Of a stretch of 64,000 nt of DNA, positions 52,641 through 63,961 are shown one piece after another. The stretch comes from Dendrolimus kikuchii. Lineage: Eukaryota; Arthropoda; Insecta; Lepidoptera; Lasiocampidae. The DNA lies in contig CM034414.1 in NCBI GenBank assembly GCA_019925095.2, positions 4,070,001-4,134,000 of the forward strand. The letters run 5' to 3'. The translations under genes were made by a program, and so were the position numbers. Every line of letters starts with the position of its first letter. Position 1 is the first letter of the stretch. The notes beneath the pieces are model-generated. The model searched no databases and was not told the DNA's origin. It saw only the letters and a list, made by a program, of their open reading frames with translations.

Positions 52641-53220
52641 TGAGGGTAAATGCAGTCACCATTGCCGAAATCGGCCGAGAAAGATCATAACAAATGAATG
52701 GCTAGATTGATGTTTTTTTGAGGAGGTTATCTCCTCGAGGGCGGTGCTTCCGAACTGAACGCCTCTGCTCTCACGGAGTCGGGAAGCCCACCAAGCCCGG
52801 TATCGCTGAACAGCCATCTTCAGCTGGAACCTGCTCAAAAAAAAAATACGGGTATTCAATGTACCGTCTGTCGAACAGAGCGAAAGCTCTGTTCAATATA
52901 AACAAGCGGCTGTTATTTTGACTGCTGGTACTGGATGGATAGTACATAGGTTATGTATATAAGATTCTTGTTATGTTATTATTAGCGTAGAAAGATTTCA
53001 TGTTCTATGAAATAAAGAATATAATTAACACCTTTTTGGTTTAGCTTGCTTTTAATAGAAATGTATAACTTAAAGTAAAATGTCCCAGAAATATCTTTCG
53101 ATGTTGTAAAATGAATCAAATGCTTTGCCAATATATGTTTTAAACATTAAATATGTGTTAAATATATATCTAAACTACCCAATCTAAAATCTAACACATT
53201 GAACTCCAGCTCGAACGTAT
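52641..53220. other. Intergenic stretch, small GC-rich patch
   Basis: 52730-52830 is GC-rich and ends in a poly(A), like the end of a retroposon. It is followed by a hairpin (acagagcgaaagctctgt). Confidence 0.4.
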
Positions 53221-53304
53221 GACAGCTTCCCCTATAATCTAGGGTAAGCTGTCATCTTATTGAATTCTTTTATTTACTATCTAGGGCCTAGATAGTAAAT
53301 AAAA
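53221..53304. repeat. Two adjacent strong hairpins
   Basis: 53221-53234 pairs with 53240-53253 (13 of 14 bp). 53268-53285 pairs perfectly with 53287-53304 (18-bp arms around one base), an almost spacer-free palindrome. They abut the LINE Q fragment. Confidence 0.75.
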
Positions 53305-53850
53305 AAAATATTAAAAAGAAGATAAAAATCTCCATTTAAGGAAATAATGGAGGAGAAGTCAATTTAAAAAAACCTTTTACGGGTTGGCCCCCATTTGATA
53401 ACCGGAGAGCTTAGTCTCTTTTTTTGAGTAATGGTCTGCCTGTTATGCCGCCCAGATAGGGGCGCCCCGTTGTTCAGCGCTAAAGAGCGATATAAAGTAG
53501 CCGGACGCTTGCCTCCCTCCGGCAGTGAAAGAGGCTTAATGGGCCGCCGCCTATCAGGACCTGCGAAATGGATAGGCCAAATACTTTGAGCCCTGGCCCT
53601 GGATTTTTTAGTGGTTATCCCCAACCGTGGTGGCAACTACACTTCTTGCTTGCGGTACTAGTGCCACCCCAACGTGGCGAATCCAACATTTCCCTCCGCG
53701 TTTCCCTCGCGGTGGATAGTCGTTAAACGGATTTCCCCTCGTTAAAAGAAATGTGGAGCAGAGGCATAATATTAACCCAAATGTAAGCGGGGGCATTAGA
53801 GAGATCCTAGGTTGCGTAAAACAAAACTATCCTAACTACATATATTTAGT
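53305..53850 (-). mobile_element. LINE 5'-region Q, antisense
   Basis: GC-rich; a minus-strand frame (53636-53364) reads PRLGITTKKSRARAQSIWPI and RRPIKPLSLPEGGKRPA. The same sequence lies split at 40676-41880. Likely the leader/ORF1 start of a LINE. Clade uncertain. Confidence 0.45.
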
Positions 53851-53884
53851 TTAGTGTTTTTAGTCGGATGACATCTATACTATC

Positions 53885-54140
53885 TATACAGATATACAAT
53901 GCAAAAGTGGATGGATGCAGAAGTCGTGGAAGGCCACGACACACCTTCCATGATCAAATTGATCGTGTACTAGCAGAAGGTGATGTTAGGAGCCTTAAGA
54001 ACAGACGAGCTTGCATGACAAGAGTTATGAATGTCAAAGAGGCAAGTGAGGTGTGTAAGAATAAGCCTAAATGGCACTCTGTTGTTCGTGCCTACCCCGC
54101 AAGGGAACTGGCGTGAAGTTATGTATGTATGTATGTACAT
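53885..54140 (+). mobile_element. Family B LINE 3' end, best-preserved copy
   Basis: An open frame from IYNAKVDGCRSRGRPRHTFH through [20 protein letters not shown] and [20 protein letters not shown] to [11 protein letters not shown] and TGA, then gttatg(TATG)n. The short tandem-repeat tail instead of poly(A) is an RTE-like trait. The polymerase is missing. Confidence 0.85.
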
Positions 54141-54454
54141 CTATACTTAAAATTATGTTCGGTTGGTATTAAACAACTGCGTTACGGGAAGTATTTTCCC
54201 ATATTTGACTTTCTGACTGGGTTATCGTTGTCTTGCCGCCGGTATGGAAAGTAATTATTTAAGTTTCCGTGCACCTATTAATATATAATTTTATTTCATA
54301 TTTATTTTATTTTTATTTTAATTAGAACATGCATCGCGGCTACGCCGCGTGTTAGACCCTAGGCAGTAGCCTTATGTTACTAACATAAAAACTGATATAT
54401 TTTTTTTACATAATTAGTATAATAATAACAAGAAAACTAAGTACAAATAGGAGG
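54141..54454. other. Intergenic stretch without recognised features
   Basis: Nothing supported. Confidence 0.4.
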
Positions 54455-54772
54455 GGTTCCGGTAGTAGCTCACAACGCCCAAAATGCTCCGTCAGCCGTT
54501 CCACATGGCGACCACGGCTGAGTTGTTACATGCTGCGTTGCATAAGAGACTCACAACGACCGCGATTTTTCCCGTTCCACTTGCTTGCCGGCGTCAATCG
54601 TAAACTCAAATTATTCGATTCACCTCTTGACATAGGTCGTTGTGAGCGCTGCGTGAGCAAAAATCATGACGTTATTAGTAACGTTTTCACCAAGACCATA
54701 ATGACCGTGGTCGCCACGTTGAACGGCAGACGGAGTATTTTGGCTGTAGCGAGATACTAAAGGAACGTGCCC
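54455..54772. mobile_element. Inverted-repeat element family N, copy 3
   Basis: agctcacaacgcccaaaatg to gatactaaaggaacgtgccc; rearranged interior. Confidence 0.6.
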
Positions 54773-54817
54773 TTGAATAAGCAAGCTTTAGTGTGTTTTG
54801 GTCATAAATCTAAAGGT

Positions 54818-55285
54818 GGCCGTACACCATGCTGCCTATCGTCCAATCGGTATGCCTCTCATAGATAATACTATATGTACAAAAATGCCGCTGCCGATTG
54901 GATCGATCAGAATTGACCGTGTGTGAGTCTCAAGTATGGCATGACAGTTATACTTGACAGAATAATTGAGATTTTATTTTAGTTTTGATTTTATCACAAC
55001 CATTGGATCATGACAATGGGACCGTATATGACCGTCGCGATCGTCAGTTCAGTTGAGTAAAGATTTTTATTCTTGTTTTTTTTTTGTTCTTTAGCACAAG
55101 TAAAATTCCCAAGTCTTCTAAAACATCGTCGTTGGTCACTGTTCAACCATAGATAATACACAATAGCTAAATACACTATAGCTTCAACTGCCGATTGGAC
55201 AGTTTAAATTGATAGCGTGTTGTGTATATGACCGAACTGCAAATTGGATCAAGCCTGCAGTTTCATGACGATTGGACGATTAACC
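54818..55285. mobile_element. Inverted-repeat element family O
   Basis: aaggtggccg...tatcgtccaatc near the left end and gattggacgattaaccacct at the right end are inverted versions. The 3-4 bp ends aagg/cctt match. No transposase. Confidence 0.5.
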
Positions 55286-56030
55286 ACCTTAAGAAAAACC
55301 GGTAATGAATGAAATTGTAATAAATTAGAAACATTAGTTAATAAAAAAGTTTTTAGAACCAAACGTAATTTTTTTAAACAAATATAAATCTTAATAATAT
55401 AACAATATGGGGCCAGCGCATATTACTTTAAGACAACATGTAAAACCCCTTTAACGAACGTTTGCCGGTGTAGCACTTTAAATTGGTAACCTCATAGTAT
55501 AATGAAATAACAGTTTTGGCTATCACAGTAATCGATAAATTTAACATTTCAACCCAATGTACACGATTGTAGAGCCTACAACAATAGACTAATCTCTTTA
55601 GTTGGTCTTCTTTGGTTCAATGTGTAAGCGGCATACTTTTAGTATTGTTATTGTTGTCTATGTCAAGGTTTAAAACTAATAAATATAATGAATTTTGTGA
55701 TATACAACCTTTACAGTTGTTTTAGCGGTAATGTGATGTAATTTATAAATATATAAAAATATATTTATTACATAAAAATAAGTTTCTATATAATCAATAA
55801 TTTTAGGTTATAACTTTGCATAGAACGGAACGTTAAATAGAGTAACGTTTGACTATGGTTTCATAAATAGTTAGTAATCGTTTCCGTACTTTATTGTATT
55901 CAAAAATATTTATTTTTAAACTAATTTTTATTTCATTATAAAAAATAAATAATTCATTATTATTTACTTTAAAGTAAGTTATTTAGAGTTATTGATTGTG
56001 ACCAAAAGTATAAAAAGAATAAAAATAGTC
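55286..56030. other. E(Pc) upstream region, no gene recognised
   Basis: AT-rich and free of recognised transposons apart from short scraps. The promoter proper begins where GC content rises at about 56035. Confidence 0.5.
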
Positions 56031-56035
56031 AGAAT

Positions 56036-56326
56036 TGCGCCCGCGTGTTTCCTTCCCGCGCACATCGTACAAGCTGGAAGTTGGTCATGGTCGTCCGCCA
56101 AACGGAAAGCCGCCATGATGGCTTTCTGTAAAGTACGCTCAATATGTAAAGTTTCGTTATTGTTTTTCATTAATTGTGACTGAGTGTGTGCAAAAATTAA
56201 TCATGGGAACGAACTAGAGTGTGCAAAGTTCAGTTTACGGTCCTTTCGGACCTCCTGGAGGAGCTTTAAAGTGTTTTATAAGTGCATTTTTGTGTCGACG
56301 CTAGCGTGTTTTGTTCTGTCAACAAA
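56036..56326 (+). promoter_or_regulatory. E(Pc) promoter and 5'UTR
   Basis: A TATA-less, GC-richer block includes the palindromic gccgccatgatggc at about 56109-56122, which contains a GCCGCCAT core like YY1/Pho sites. An upstream mini-ORF (ATG GGA ACG AAC TAG) lies near 56202, before the coding ATG. The exact start site is unknown. Confidence 0.45.
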
Positions 56327-56479
56327 ATGTCGAAGCTCTCGTTTAGGGCGAGGGCCCTGGATGCGTCGAAACCAATGCCCATATATCTCGCTGAGGAGCT
56401 CCCGGATCTGCCGGACTACTCGGCGATTAATCGAGCAGTACCTCAAATGCCTTCTGGAATGGAAAAAGAGGAGGAAAGC
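56327..56479 (+). CDS. E(Pc): Enhancer of Polycomb homologue, first coding exon
   Basis: ATG at 56327 after aacaaa, then 51 codons: MSKLSFRARALDASKPMPIY, LAEELPDLPDYSAINRAVPQ, MPSGMEKEEES, with the donor GTAAGT at 56480 in phase 0. This is the EPC1/EPC2/E(Pc) N-terminus (MSKLSFRARALD...LPDL..Y..INRAVPQMP.GMEKEEESE). E(Pc) is a subunit of the NuA4/Tip60 histone acetyltransferase complex, and this N-terminal EPcA region contacts the acetyltransferase core. It acts in the nucleus in transcription, chromatin repair and Polycomb/trithorax modification. The next exon, expected to open with Glu, was not found before 64000. Confidence 0.96.
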
Positions 56480-57845
56480 GTAAGTATTTTGCGCATTTAG
56501 GTGTTCATGTCACCCAAATTACTTTGTCGGCCATTACGTATGTTTCTTCTTTTCACCGCTAGGGGCGTTTGTATTTCGAATAAAATAATATATTAAAATG
56601 AAAATTACTCTGTCATCTATAGGATTTTCGTCGTAACATTTGATATTTATCGTTGAAAATGGGTGTAAAATTAGAAAACATAAATGCCCCACTGGTTTGT
56701 CTTGGAAAGTTCTTGTCAAAATTTGGCGCGGTTGTAGACACCGCATGGTGATTTTGCGTTCGCGGCAGAAGTCCCGTAAGTCGGTTACTTGCGATTTTCC
56801 GCCTTGCGTCTGGCCGAAAACTGTTGATTTTTTACTATATAAGCTTGGCGATTATGTGGCTAAATTAATTAATATTTGATGAAAATTACTGATACCCGGA
56901 ACATATGTTATTTGTTTACAAACATCGTAGATGCCGGTATGCGCCTTATCATCGATAGTTTCTCTATTTTCAATTATAGAACAATTGATTTACATACTAC
57001 CTACTTAATTAAACCTATTATTAACTATTCCATTAATAAATGTACATTTAAACAAAATGTTTAAAAGAATACGAAATGTTTTGTCGAGTATTATGCTATC
57101 TTTTATAACTTGTGGTAATTCAAATGTCTCATTTGTGATCGGTTCTACACTTGCCTTACCATGTGTAGAAATTTGATTTTACTTGTATGGAGCTTATATC
57201 AAATTTTAACTGATAGTAAGGCAAAGAAACCAGCCGTTATATTATGTGAATTTGATTTTTGACCAGGAAATATGCAGAAGATTTTTCTGATCTAATGTTC
57301 ATAATACAACAATTGCCTTGTGCTTATTTTAAATCAAATCAAATAATTATTAATACTTGAGTTAGATTACACTAGTTTTTACATAATGCTCGAACAGACA
57401 GACAAAAATTTAAAAAAAAATATATATTTGGAATCTGCTGGTCTAAGTTAGCCTACCTGATGTTTTTCACATTTTTAAAAGCATTGTACAAACTCACCAT
57501 TTACAGATTTATTATAGTATAGATAGTAAAGGCAGGATCAAACCCTGTATTTCTGCTACTCCTGGGAGTTTTTTTTAATGCCACCTCTATCCTGGTACAA
57601 GGCAGAGGTTCTTTTTATCTTTTTTGTTTCATCTTTTTCTATGTTTTATTTATTTTTTGTGAAAAATAATTGTTGGCATCTCATTTATTCTTTTTAAAAA
57701 TACTTATAAACTATTACAATTTTGACTCGTCTTGTAAATAACTTTATATAGTGGAGTATCGATTATCCGAACCTTGATCTACCAAATCGTATCTTATTTG
57801 AGCTACAACATCTAGAAGTTCCGATAATGAAGATGAAAACATAAT
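56480..57845 (+). other. E(Pc) intron 1, start
   Basis: No exon recognised. 57510-57530 has a short Helitron-like tttattatagtatagata scrap. Confidence 0.5.
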
Positions 57846-58035
57846 TGGTGCTTCTGAAGCGTTTAGCTGAAGGTGTCAGAAGCCTTAAGAACAGGCAAGC
57901 GTGCATGACAAGAGTTATGAATGTCAAAGAAGCAAGTGAGGTGTGTAAGAATAAGCTTAAATGGTCCTCTGTTGTACGTACCTACCCTGCAAGGGAACTG
58001 GTGTGAAGTTATATTATTATTATTTGAAGCGTTTA
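57846..58035 (+). mobile_element. Family B LINE 3' end, decayed
   Basis: gaaggtgtcagaagccttaa to gaactggtgtgaagttatat; its tail is ATT-like rather than ATGT. Confidence 0.7.
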
Positions 58036-58929
58036 CTGGCTTAGATATTGCCTTATGTTGGAATGAAACAAGCTAAAAGGGACTAGTATCAAATATCTGT
58101 CCTTAAAAAAGTATGTGACTTAGGTGCTCGTAAGTGGGTAGGAGGCAAGCTTCGGCAGACCAATACTGAAATTCTTTTAAACATTAATTGTACCTAGTAT
58201 ATACATGTTTTATTACAGGACTGTCTGCAGCACTTTTTTTGTTTCATTCCTATTTGTCATTAAAGATATAAATATGTAAGGACTTTATTCATCCATACAC
58301 AAATGTGTATTGCTGAATCAATACAGTTCATGGATAATCGACCTGTACTCTAATACAATTTGGAAAATGCCCAAATCACATAAATTTGAAAACATGGGTA
58401 ATATTTACATTCTCATATCTACCCATGAGCTGATTATTATCTACATGTATCCCTGAGATATTGTTAGTGTAAAGGTGCTCTTACAGGCACTATACAGGCA
58501 ATTTTTTGACCAATAATTGCTTAGCAACAGTAATAGATCAATCTGGAGCAATTAAGTGGACCAATTGCAATAAAGTGCGGCAATTGTTTCTGGAAATTGC
58601 TCCATATATTCCACATTTCTGACCATTACCATATGAGTTTTTGAATAACCATTTGGTTTGGAAATTTTTAGGCAATTTGCTTTCCATCTTCTTGGTACAT
58701 ATAAGTATGTCTCGTTTTTGCGAGAAGAACAGGTTGGCAGTGTGGGTGTCTAAATTTTTAAGTTGCTCCATATCGCATGGTATTGTGTGGCCGTATCTCA
58801 GCAACAGCTTACTAAATGTTGCCATCGCCCTAAATTGCTTGATGTAGTTGTGACGTCATACTTGACGAGAATTGACCGGGATTGAGCAATTTCAGTTGCT
58901 CGTGCAAAACCAACTTAAGTGACTGTGTC
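58036..58929 (+). other. E(Pc) intron stretch without a supported gene
   Basis: 58475-58925 is rich in aattgc/gcaatt motifs on both strands, possibly an old inverted-repeat element. Borders not defined. Confidence 0.35.
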
Positions 58930-59120
58930 ACTTGTTACAATTACCACATGCTAACAAATGTGAAGGAAAACATCATGATGAAACCTGCACATTGAGGTAA
59001 CCAATGTGTCAAACCTGCTGAGCCTTCTTGGACAAGTGTAGCAGGTATACTGTCGTGCCATGCCCCTAGCCCTATAGTGTATGACACTAACCCAACAATA
59101 GGACATTTATGGGCTTTTAT
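58930..59120 (+). mobile_element. tRNA-SINE body fragment
   Basis: cttgttacaattaccacatg, aaacatcatgatgaaacctg and aataggacatttatgggctt match the body of 40008-40293; the tRNA head is lost. Confidence 0.7.
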
Positions 59121-59339
59121 TATATAATGACTTTCATGGAGATGTGTAGCCAAGGGTTCAATGCATTACTTTAAATGTGACATTGTTAATGATGATGACA
59201 GATGACTCAAATATATACTAATCATTAATGAATTTTTTTTATAGCAATAAGTAAGTCACATCTGATAATTCTTTAACACAGGTAGAGCAGAAGTGTAAAA
59301 CGTGGTACATATCCCCATAATGATCAGTTTTTAAAGTGA

Positions 59340-60005
59340 AACTTCTAGTATTAGGACTTTTTCTGTCACGAAAAAGCGTTACGGTCACGTGGAGTAGCGG
59401 CATAAATTTAAACTAGAGGTGGTGAGAGGTGGCATAATTTTAGAGTAAACTATAGATGTTTTTTTTTGGTTCTGAAATCGAATCCAGTTTTTTTGTTTGA
59501 TAAAATAAAATATGTTTAAATAAAAAATACATTCATTAAAAAGTACCTAACCATATCATAATTTGCAGTAAACTTGAGAAAAATCGAAATATGTACTGGG
59601 ACACATAGTAGAAGTGAAACTTCAACAAAGAAGTGGAAAAAGGAATGGCAAGGGACAAGTGGAAAAACTAATTGCACCGAAATTTTAGCTTAAAGTTATA
59701 CAGGCAGGTTTTCAAATTGCACAAGTACATTAATAATCTGCCCATAAAACTTCCAAGTTAAAATTTTGTTGCAATTCGTTTTGCCACTTGTCCATTGCCA
59801 TTCGTTTTCCACTTGTCTGTTGCGATTCATTTTCCACTTGTCCGTTGTGATTCGTTTTCCACTTGTCCATTGTGATTCGTTTTCCACTTGTCCGTTGTGA
59901 TTCGTTTTCCACTTATCCGTTGCCATTCATTTTTCCACTTGGCCATTGCAATTAGTTTTTCCACTGGTCCGTTGAAGTTTCACTTCTACTATGTGTCCCA
60001 GCACA
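59340..60005. mobile_element. Inverted-repeat family T, copy 2, with internal tandem array
   Basis: 59596-59626 and 59971-60001 are perfect 31-bp inverted repeats. 59340-59595 is the mirror of 14830-15080. Between the inverted repeats lie about eight 25-bp units (ttcgttttccacttgtccgt type) at 59768-59970. Confidence 0.75.
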
Positions 60006-60140
60006 TATCTCAATATTTTTTATTGCACTAGTTCAGCAAACGGGCATCAATGGTTCACCTGATAGAGAGCAGTTCTTATCGCCTATGGACATTTGTAACA
60101 CCAAAAGTGCTACCATATGCTGCCCCTCACTAAAGGTAGT
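60006..60140 (-). mobile_element. SINE family A, antisense tail
   Basis: ttttattgcactagttcagc to gccectcacta-type junction near 60130; the 3' half of the SINE only. Confidence 0.65.
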
Positions 60141-60498
60141 TGTGAGCCATAAATGTTATATACATATAACTCAATTTCATATAGTTACTTACTACCACAG
60201 ATATGTTATGTTAATGATTGGGCGTGTATTATAGCACAACAAACACATTTTAACTGACATTCGATATCCCAGATCTGTTTCAACATTATTTGAAACATCA
60301 ACAAGCTAGCTTAATTATGCAAATTGTATTTGGCATGGACTTTGTAGTGGACATGCACATCTGTTTTGACTAGTTTCAAATTTGCTTGGCGCTAGGATTT
60401 TATACTATTACTAGCGGTGGTTTATGGCAAAAAATTTACCATTTGGGTTACATTATTGAAGCTTTAGTACGGATCTCTAATTTTTTCTACTAATAAAT
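60141..60498 (+). other. E(Pc) intron stretch without recognised features
   Basis: Nothing supported. Confidence 0.4.
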
Positions 60499-60799
60499 AT
60501 GGTAGAACCTCTAAGTCGAAAACCTCTCAAACTCGAAAAAAAAATTTATTCCCTTCCTCTCAACCCCAAAACTTCTGTTGCTCGACATAATAAATTGGAC
60601 CTATGTATCTACATGATAGCAATATTTGATTTCACAATCTTTACAACTTGATTATTTGAAAACCGGCCTCAAGAATATGCCGATAATGACCTCTTCAAGT
60701 CAAATGTTTCCTTATAAAATTCACTTAACTTGAAATTCTCCATAAGTTGAATTTTTTGGTGACTCCCCTCAAGTTCGACTCATAGAGGTGATACTGTAT
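60499..60799 (-). mobile_element. pogo-like MITE, copy 3
   Basis: atggtagaacctctaagtcg at the left, gttcgactcatagaggtgat and actgta at the right; about 300 bp, uninterrupted. Confidence 0.7.
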
Positions 60800-61180
60800 A
60801 GCCTATGTTACTCAGGAATAATTTATCATTCTAATGGTGTTCTAAGTCTCACGCTCTTCCTACCATAAGCGCGGGTTACATGGGAGGAGGGTGGTTTTAA
60901 TGGAGTATTGGCCCATGGGTTACATCTCCACATAGAGGGAGGTACCGACACATGGCGACGATTGACTCTGGTGGCTGCACTCTCTTCAGTGGCTTGATAT
61001 CGCTTTGGTTTTATCCCTAGCAAAGGACCCGGTAGTGTATGAAAGGCATTTCCTCTGCCTCAAAAAAAAAGCATTCTAGTGGTGAAAGAACTTTTGAAAT
61101 CGGTCTCATCGTTTTTGAGTTTATTCATAACAAACATACAAAAATATAAATCTTGCCTCTTTATAATATTAGTATACAGA
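60800..61180 (-). mobile_element. Helitron-like repeat family M, copy 3, interrupted
   Basis: The left part ends tcattctaatggtg (60826-60839) and the right resumes gcattctagtggtgaaagaa at 61071, running to tttataatattagtataca. Confidence 0.65.
60840..61070 (+). mobile_element. R1-clade LINE 3' tail inserted in family M
   Basis: ttctaagtctcacgctcttc, ggaggagggtggttttaatg, gcgacgattgactctggtgg and poly(A). More 5'-truncated than the 35862 copy. Confidence 0.8.
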
Positions 61181-61554
61181 TATGTGAAAATCAGTTGTGA
61201 GTCCCCCATTTAAAACTTAGAATGTGTATTGTTGGACATTTTGTAGTTATCCTTTAAGTCTTTCCTCCATCTTGAATAATATTAGTATCAGGGACTGTGG
61301 CCAAGTGTTAATGATTAACTACATTAATGTATACACATACTCATTTGGTAGATTGTTGATGTAATTATCAGTTTTGCATTTTTACAGGACAGGGATTAAT
61401 GCTGTTCCTTTTGTGAGTTCTTTAATTAATTTGTGTGCAACTTGGTGGTAGGAATATAATTATAGATATATATTAGAGATACAATGTCATTATTATAGGG
61501 ATAATAATACTTTTCTTTTCTTTTATTGTGTCCTTTGTCTTACTGAGCATGCAC
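61181..61554 (+). other. E(Pc) intron stretch without recognised features
   Basis: Nothing supported. Confidence 0.4.
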
Positions 61555-61852
61555 TGTTTGCTACAACTCCATTAATTCTTCGAAAATTAATTCTGTAACA
61601 TACTTCTGTATAAAATTTATAAAAAAAGAACTTGAGATATAAAGAGATAGAAATATAAAGAAAATAAATTTTTAGCTATTCCTGTTGTTGGGGAGTTTCA
61701 TGCCGCTTCTTCTCCTTAACAGCAATAACAAGTGTGTAGGTGTACATAGAATAGGAAGTAAAATTCAATTTTAACTTATAGGTATGACCTTCAAAAAGTG
61801 TTCTCCAGTGGAACTTATTTTGAATAAAAACTTGAATTTGAATTTGAATTAG
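61555..61852 (+). mobile_element. Interspersed repeat family K, sense copy
   Basis: gtttgctacaactccattaa to agtgttctccagtggaactt and ttgaataaaaacttgaattt with repeated TTGAAT tail. Confidence 0.65.
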
Positions 61853-62621
61853 AACTCCCTTGTATTGAGTGATTCAAAGGCCTACATTATGGCTATTCTA
61901 AATCTTGAATGAATTATTTACGAATGCTAAACACTGGCTACATAAACAGATCGTGCAGACCTATATTTTTTAATTTTAAATTTAAAATCTTATAGAGATT
62001 TCATCACTAGTGACAACAACATCCTTATAGATGGTAAAATCACATTTATATACATATATTACCTTACTGTTTTGGCATAATGTTTTGTTTATAGTCTGTT
62101 TCATGCGGATGTAGTGATTGGTTTGATGCATTATTTATTTGTGATCCGATATTGTTGTTAATGATGTTAAATAATTGACAGATAAAATATGTTTATATAT
62201 TGATGTAGCTGTCCATTAAAGGCATTATTTTTAAAGCTAGAAATAACAGGCTTAGCTTCCTTGCCATGAAGCATATTTAAAAACAATATGTTTGGTAGTA
62301 TGAATATGATGTATTATTATCAAAAAATAAAAAAAATTCTAATACATTTTTGTCTGAAGTTAAGCATTCCCTGTATGGCCTATTGATCATGTCCTGCATT
62401 GTTGCAGGGAAGGCCATATTCTTTCAATTGAGAAATTTAATTAATGTAACTTGATAACACATTTTAATAACAGGAATCCAAACCTAGTTATCTGATAAGT
62501 ACTTGATAAGATAGTTATCAGGTAATAAGGATGATAAACTGATTAACTTACCATCAGTTACTACCCCTATGAAGTGTGTAACTGAAGCTATATTAATATT
62601 GAGAGTTTTTTCGTATTTTAT
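61853..62621 (+). other. E(Pc) intron stretch without recognised features
   Basis: AT-rich; nothing supported. Confidence 0.45.
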
Positions 62622-62790
62622 TGCGAAGTTGGCAAACAGACAGATGGTCCAGCTCATGGAAAGTGGTTACTGACACCTATAGACACTTTGAACACCAGGG
62701 GCAGAGCCAATTCGTTGCCAGCCTTTGGGATGGGGGATACAGGTGATGGGATAGAGGGAGAAGACAAGAATTTCACACTTTAAAAAAAAC
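62622..62790 (-). mobile_element. SINE family A2-related, antisense
   Basis: gttggcaaacagacagatgg, catggaaagtggttactgac, then a gggatgggggatacagg-type body. Confidence 0.5.
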
Positions 62791-62804
62791 TATTCTTATG
62801 GCTG

Positions 62805-63045
62805 GTTGAGATTTTATTTTTCTCTTTTTAAAACATATATCCCCAAATTAAGCAAGTTACGCTTGTGTTATGGGTAATATACAACGGACTACTCTGAGAC
62901 CGATCCCAAACACCCAGACCATAGTAAATAATGGATAAAATCCAGTAAATTTACCATACCAGGAACCAAACCCGGAGCCTCTGCATTGCAATGAGGTAGG
63001 CTGGCAAAGGCTTAGCTCGCTCAACCACAGAGGCCGTTTAATGTT
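62805..63045 (-). mobile_element. tRNA-headed SINE, antisense
   Basis: The reverse complement shows tggttgagcgagct and a B-box-like gggtttggttcctgg; body related to 12400-12612. Confidence 0.65.
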
Positions 63046-63377
63046 TCCATCAAGTATCTGAGTTATTCAGTTAGATTATTTCTTTTTCATAATCTGCATG
63101 CACTTCATAACTTTAAAATATTATTCAAGAATAATAACACCCGCCCACAAAAAATAAAAACTGGTCAGCACTTTTGATTGAACCCATCTATTCTTATGTA
63201 TTCGAACTGGATCCTGGGGGACAAGTGACTATGTCAGGCATATGAAGATTACCGTGGATGCCGAAGTTTCTGATGCGGTCGTTCGGCAGGCCTCCACATA
63301 TGCATGGCAGCATATTCATCTTCATGACACACAGCACTTTTATCCCTGTAAGAAAGGAAGTAGGATAGAATCTGTTA
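63046..63377 (+). other. E(Pc) intron stretch without recognised features
   Basis: A short open frame (63242-63433) runs into the SINE and is not convincing. Confidence 0.4.
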
Positions 63378-63690
63378 TCCGTGCAGGAATGGAGAAAGAA
63401 TACAATTTCCCGCGGCCCGGCGGCCTGTCGTAAGAGGCGACTAAACAACCCACAGCCAGGTAGTAGGGCATTTGCCCGACTGGATGGCTACCACCCCTGG
63501 TCTAAAGTATGTCGCCATAACAACCTTGAGTGTGTTCCGGCTTTAGTGACCAGGTTCCAGTCTCCCTTAAGAGAGCAGCAGTGCATTTGTAGCCCCTTTG
63601 GTGTTGCAAATGTCCATAGGCGATGGTAACGACTTTCCATCAAGTGGGCCGTCTGCCTGTCTGCTGATCTTCTGCAATAAAAAAAAAAAT
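63378..63690 (+). mobile_element. SINE family A, sense, full-length
   Basis: atccgtgcaggaatggagaa to cctgtctgctgatcttctgc and a long poly(A). Confidence 0.85.
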
Positions 63691-63754
63691 AATAACAATA
63701 CTAGCCCACAAAAAATAAAAAGTGGTCAGCACTTTTGATCCATCTATTCTTATA

Positions 63755-63961
63755 TACTGTAAACTCTATGTAACGTCACTCGATTTAACAACAAACTCTC
63801 TTAAGCGTCTAAATCACTTGGCTTTGCTTGGTTTCAAAATTACTGGTGCAGCAAAAGACATAAGACAAAAATATCAGACTTCTCTTCATTTAATGACAAC
63901 TCTCTATAAGGCCATACAATGCACAGTCCCTTCAGTGTCGTTATATAGAGTTTACACTGTA
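63755..63961. mobile_element. TA-flanked MITE family L, copy 2
   Basis: TACTGTAAACTCTATGTAAC and the inverted ATATAGAGTTTACACTGTA. The interior matches 25780-26270 in reverse, with about 280 bp deleted. Confidence 0.75.

Noticed and set aside
56184..56483. 99-residue frame overlapping the E(Pc) exon
   Set aside because: Out of frame with the recognisable E(Pc) N-terminus; a shadow.
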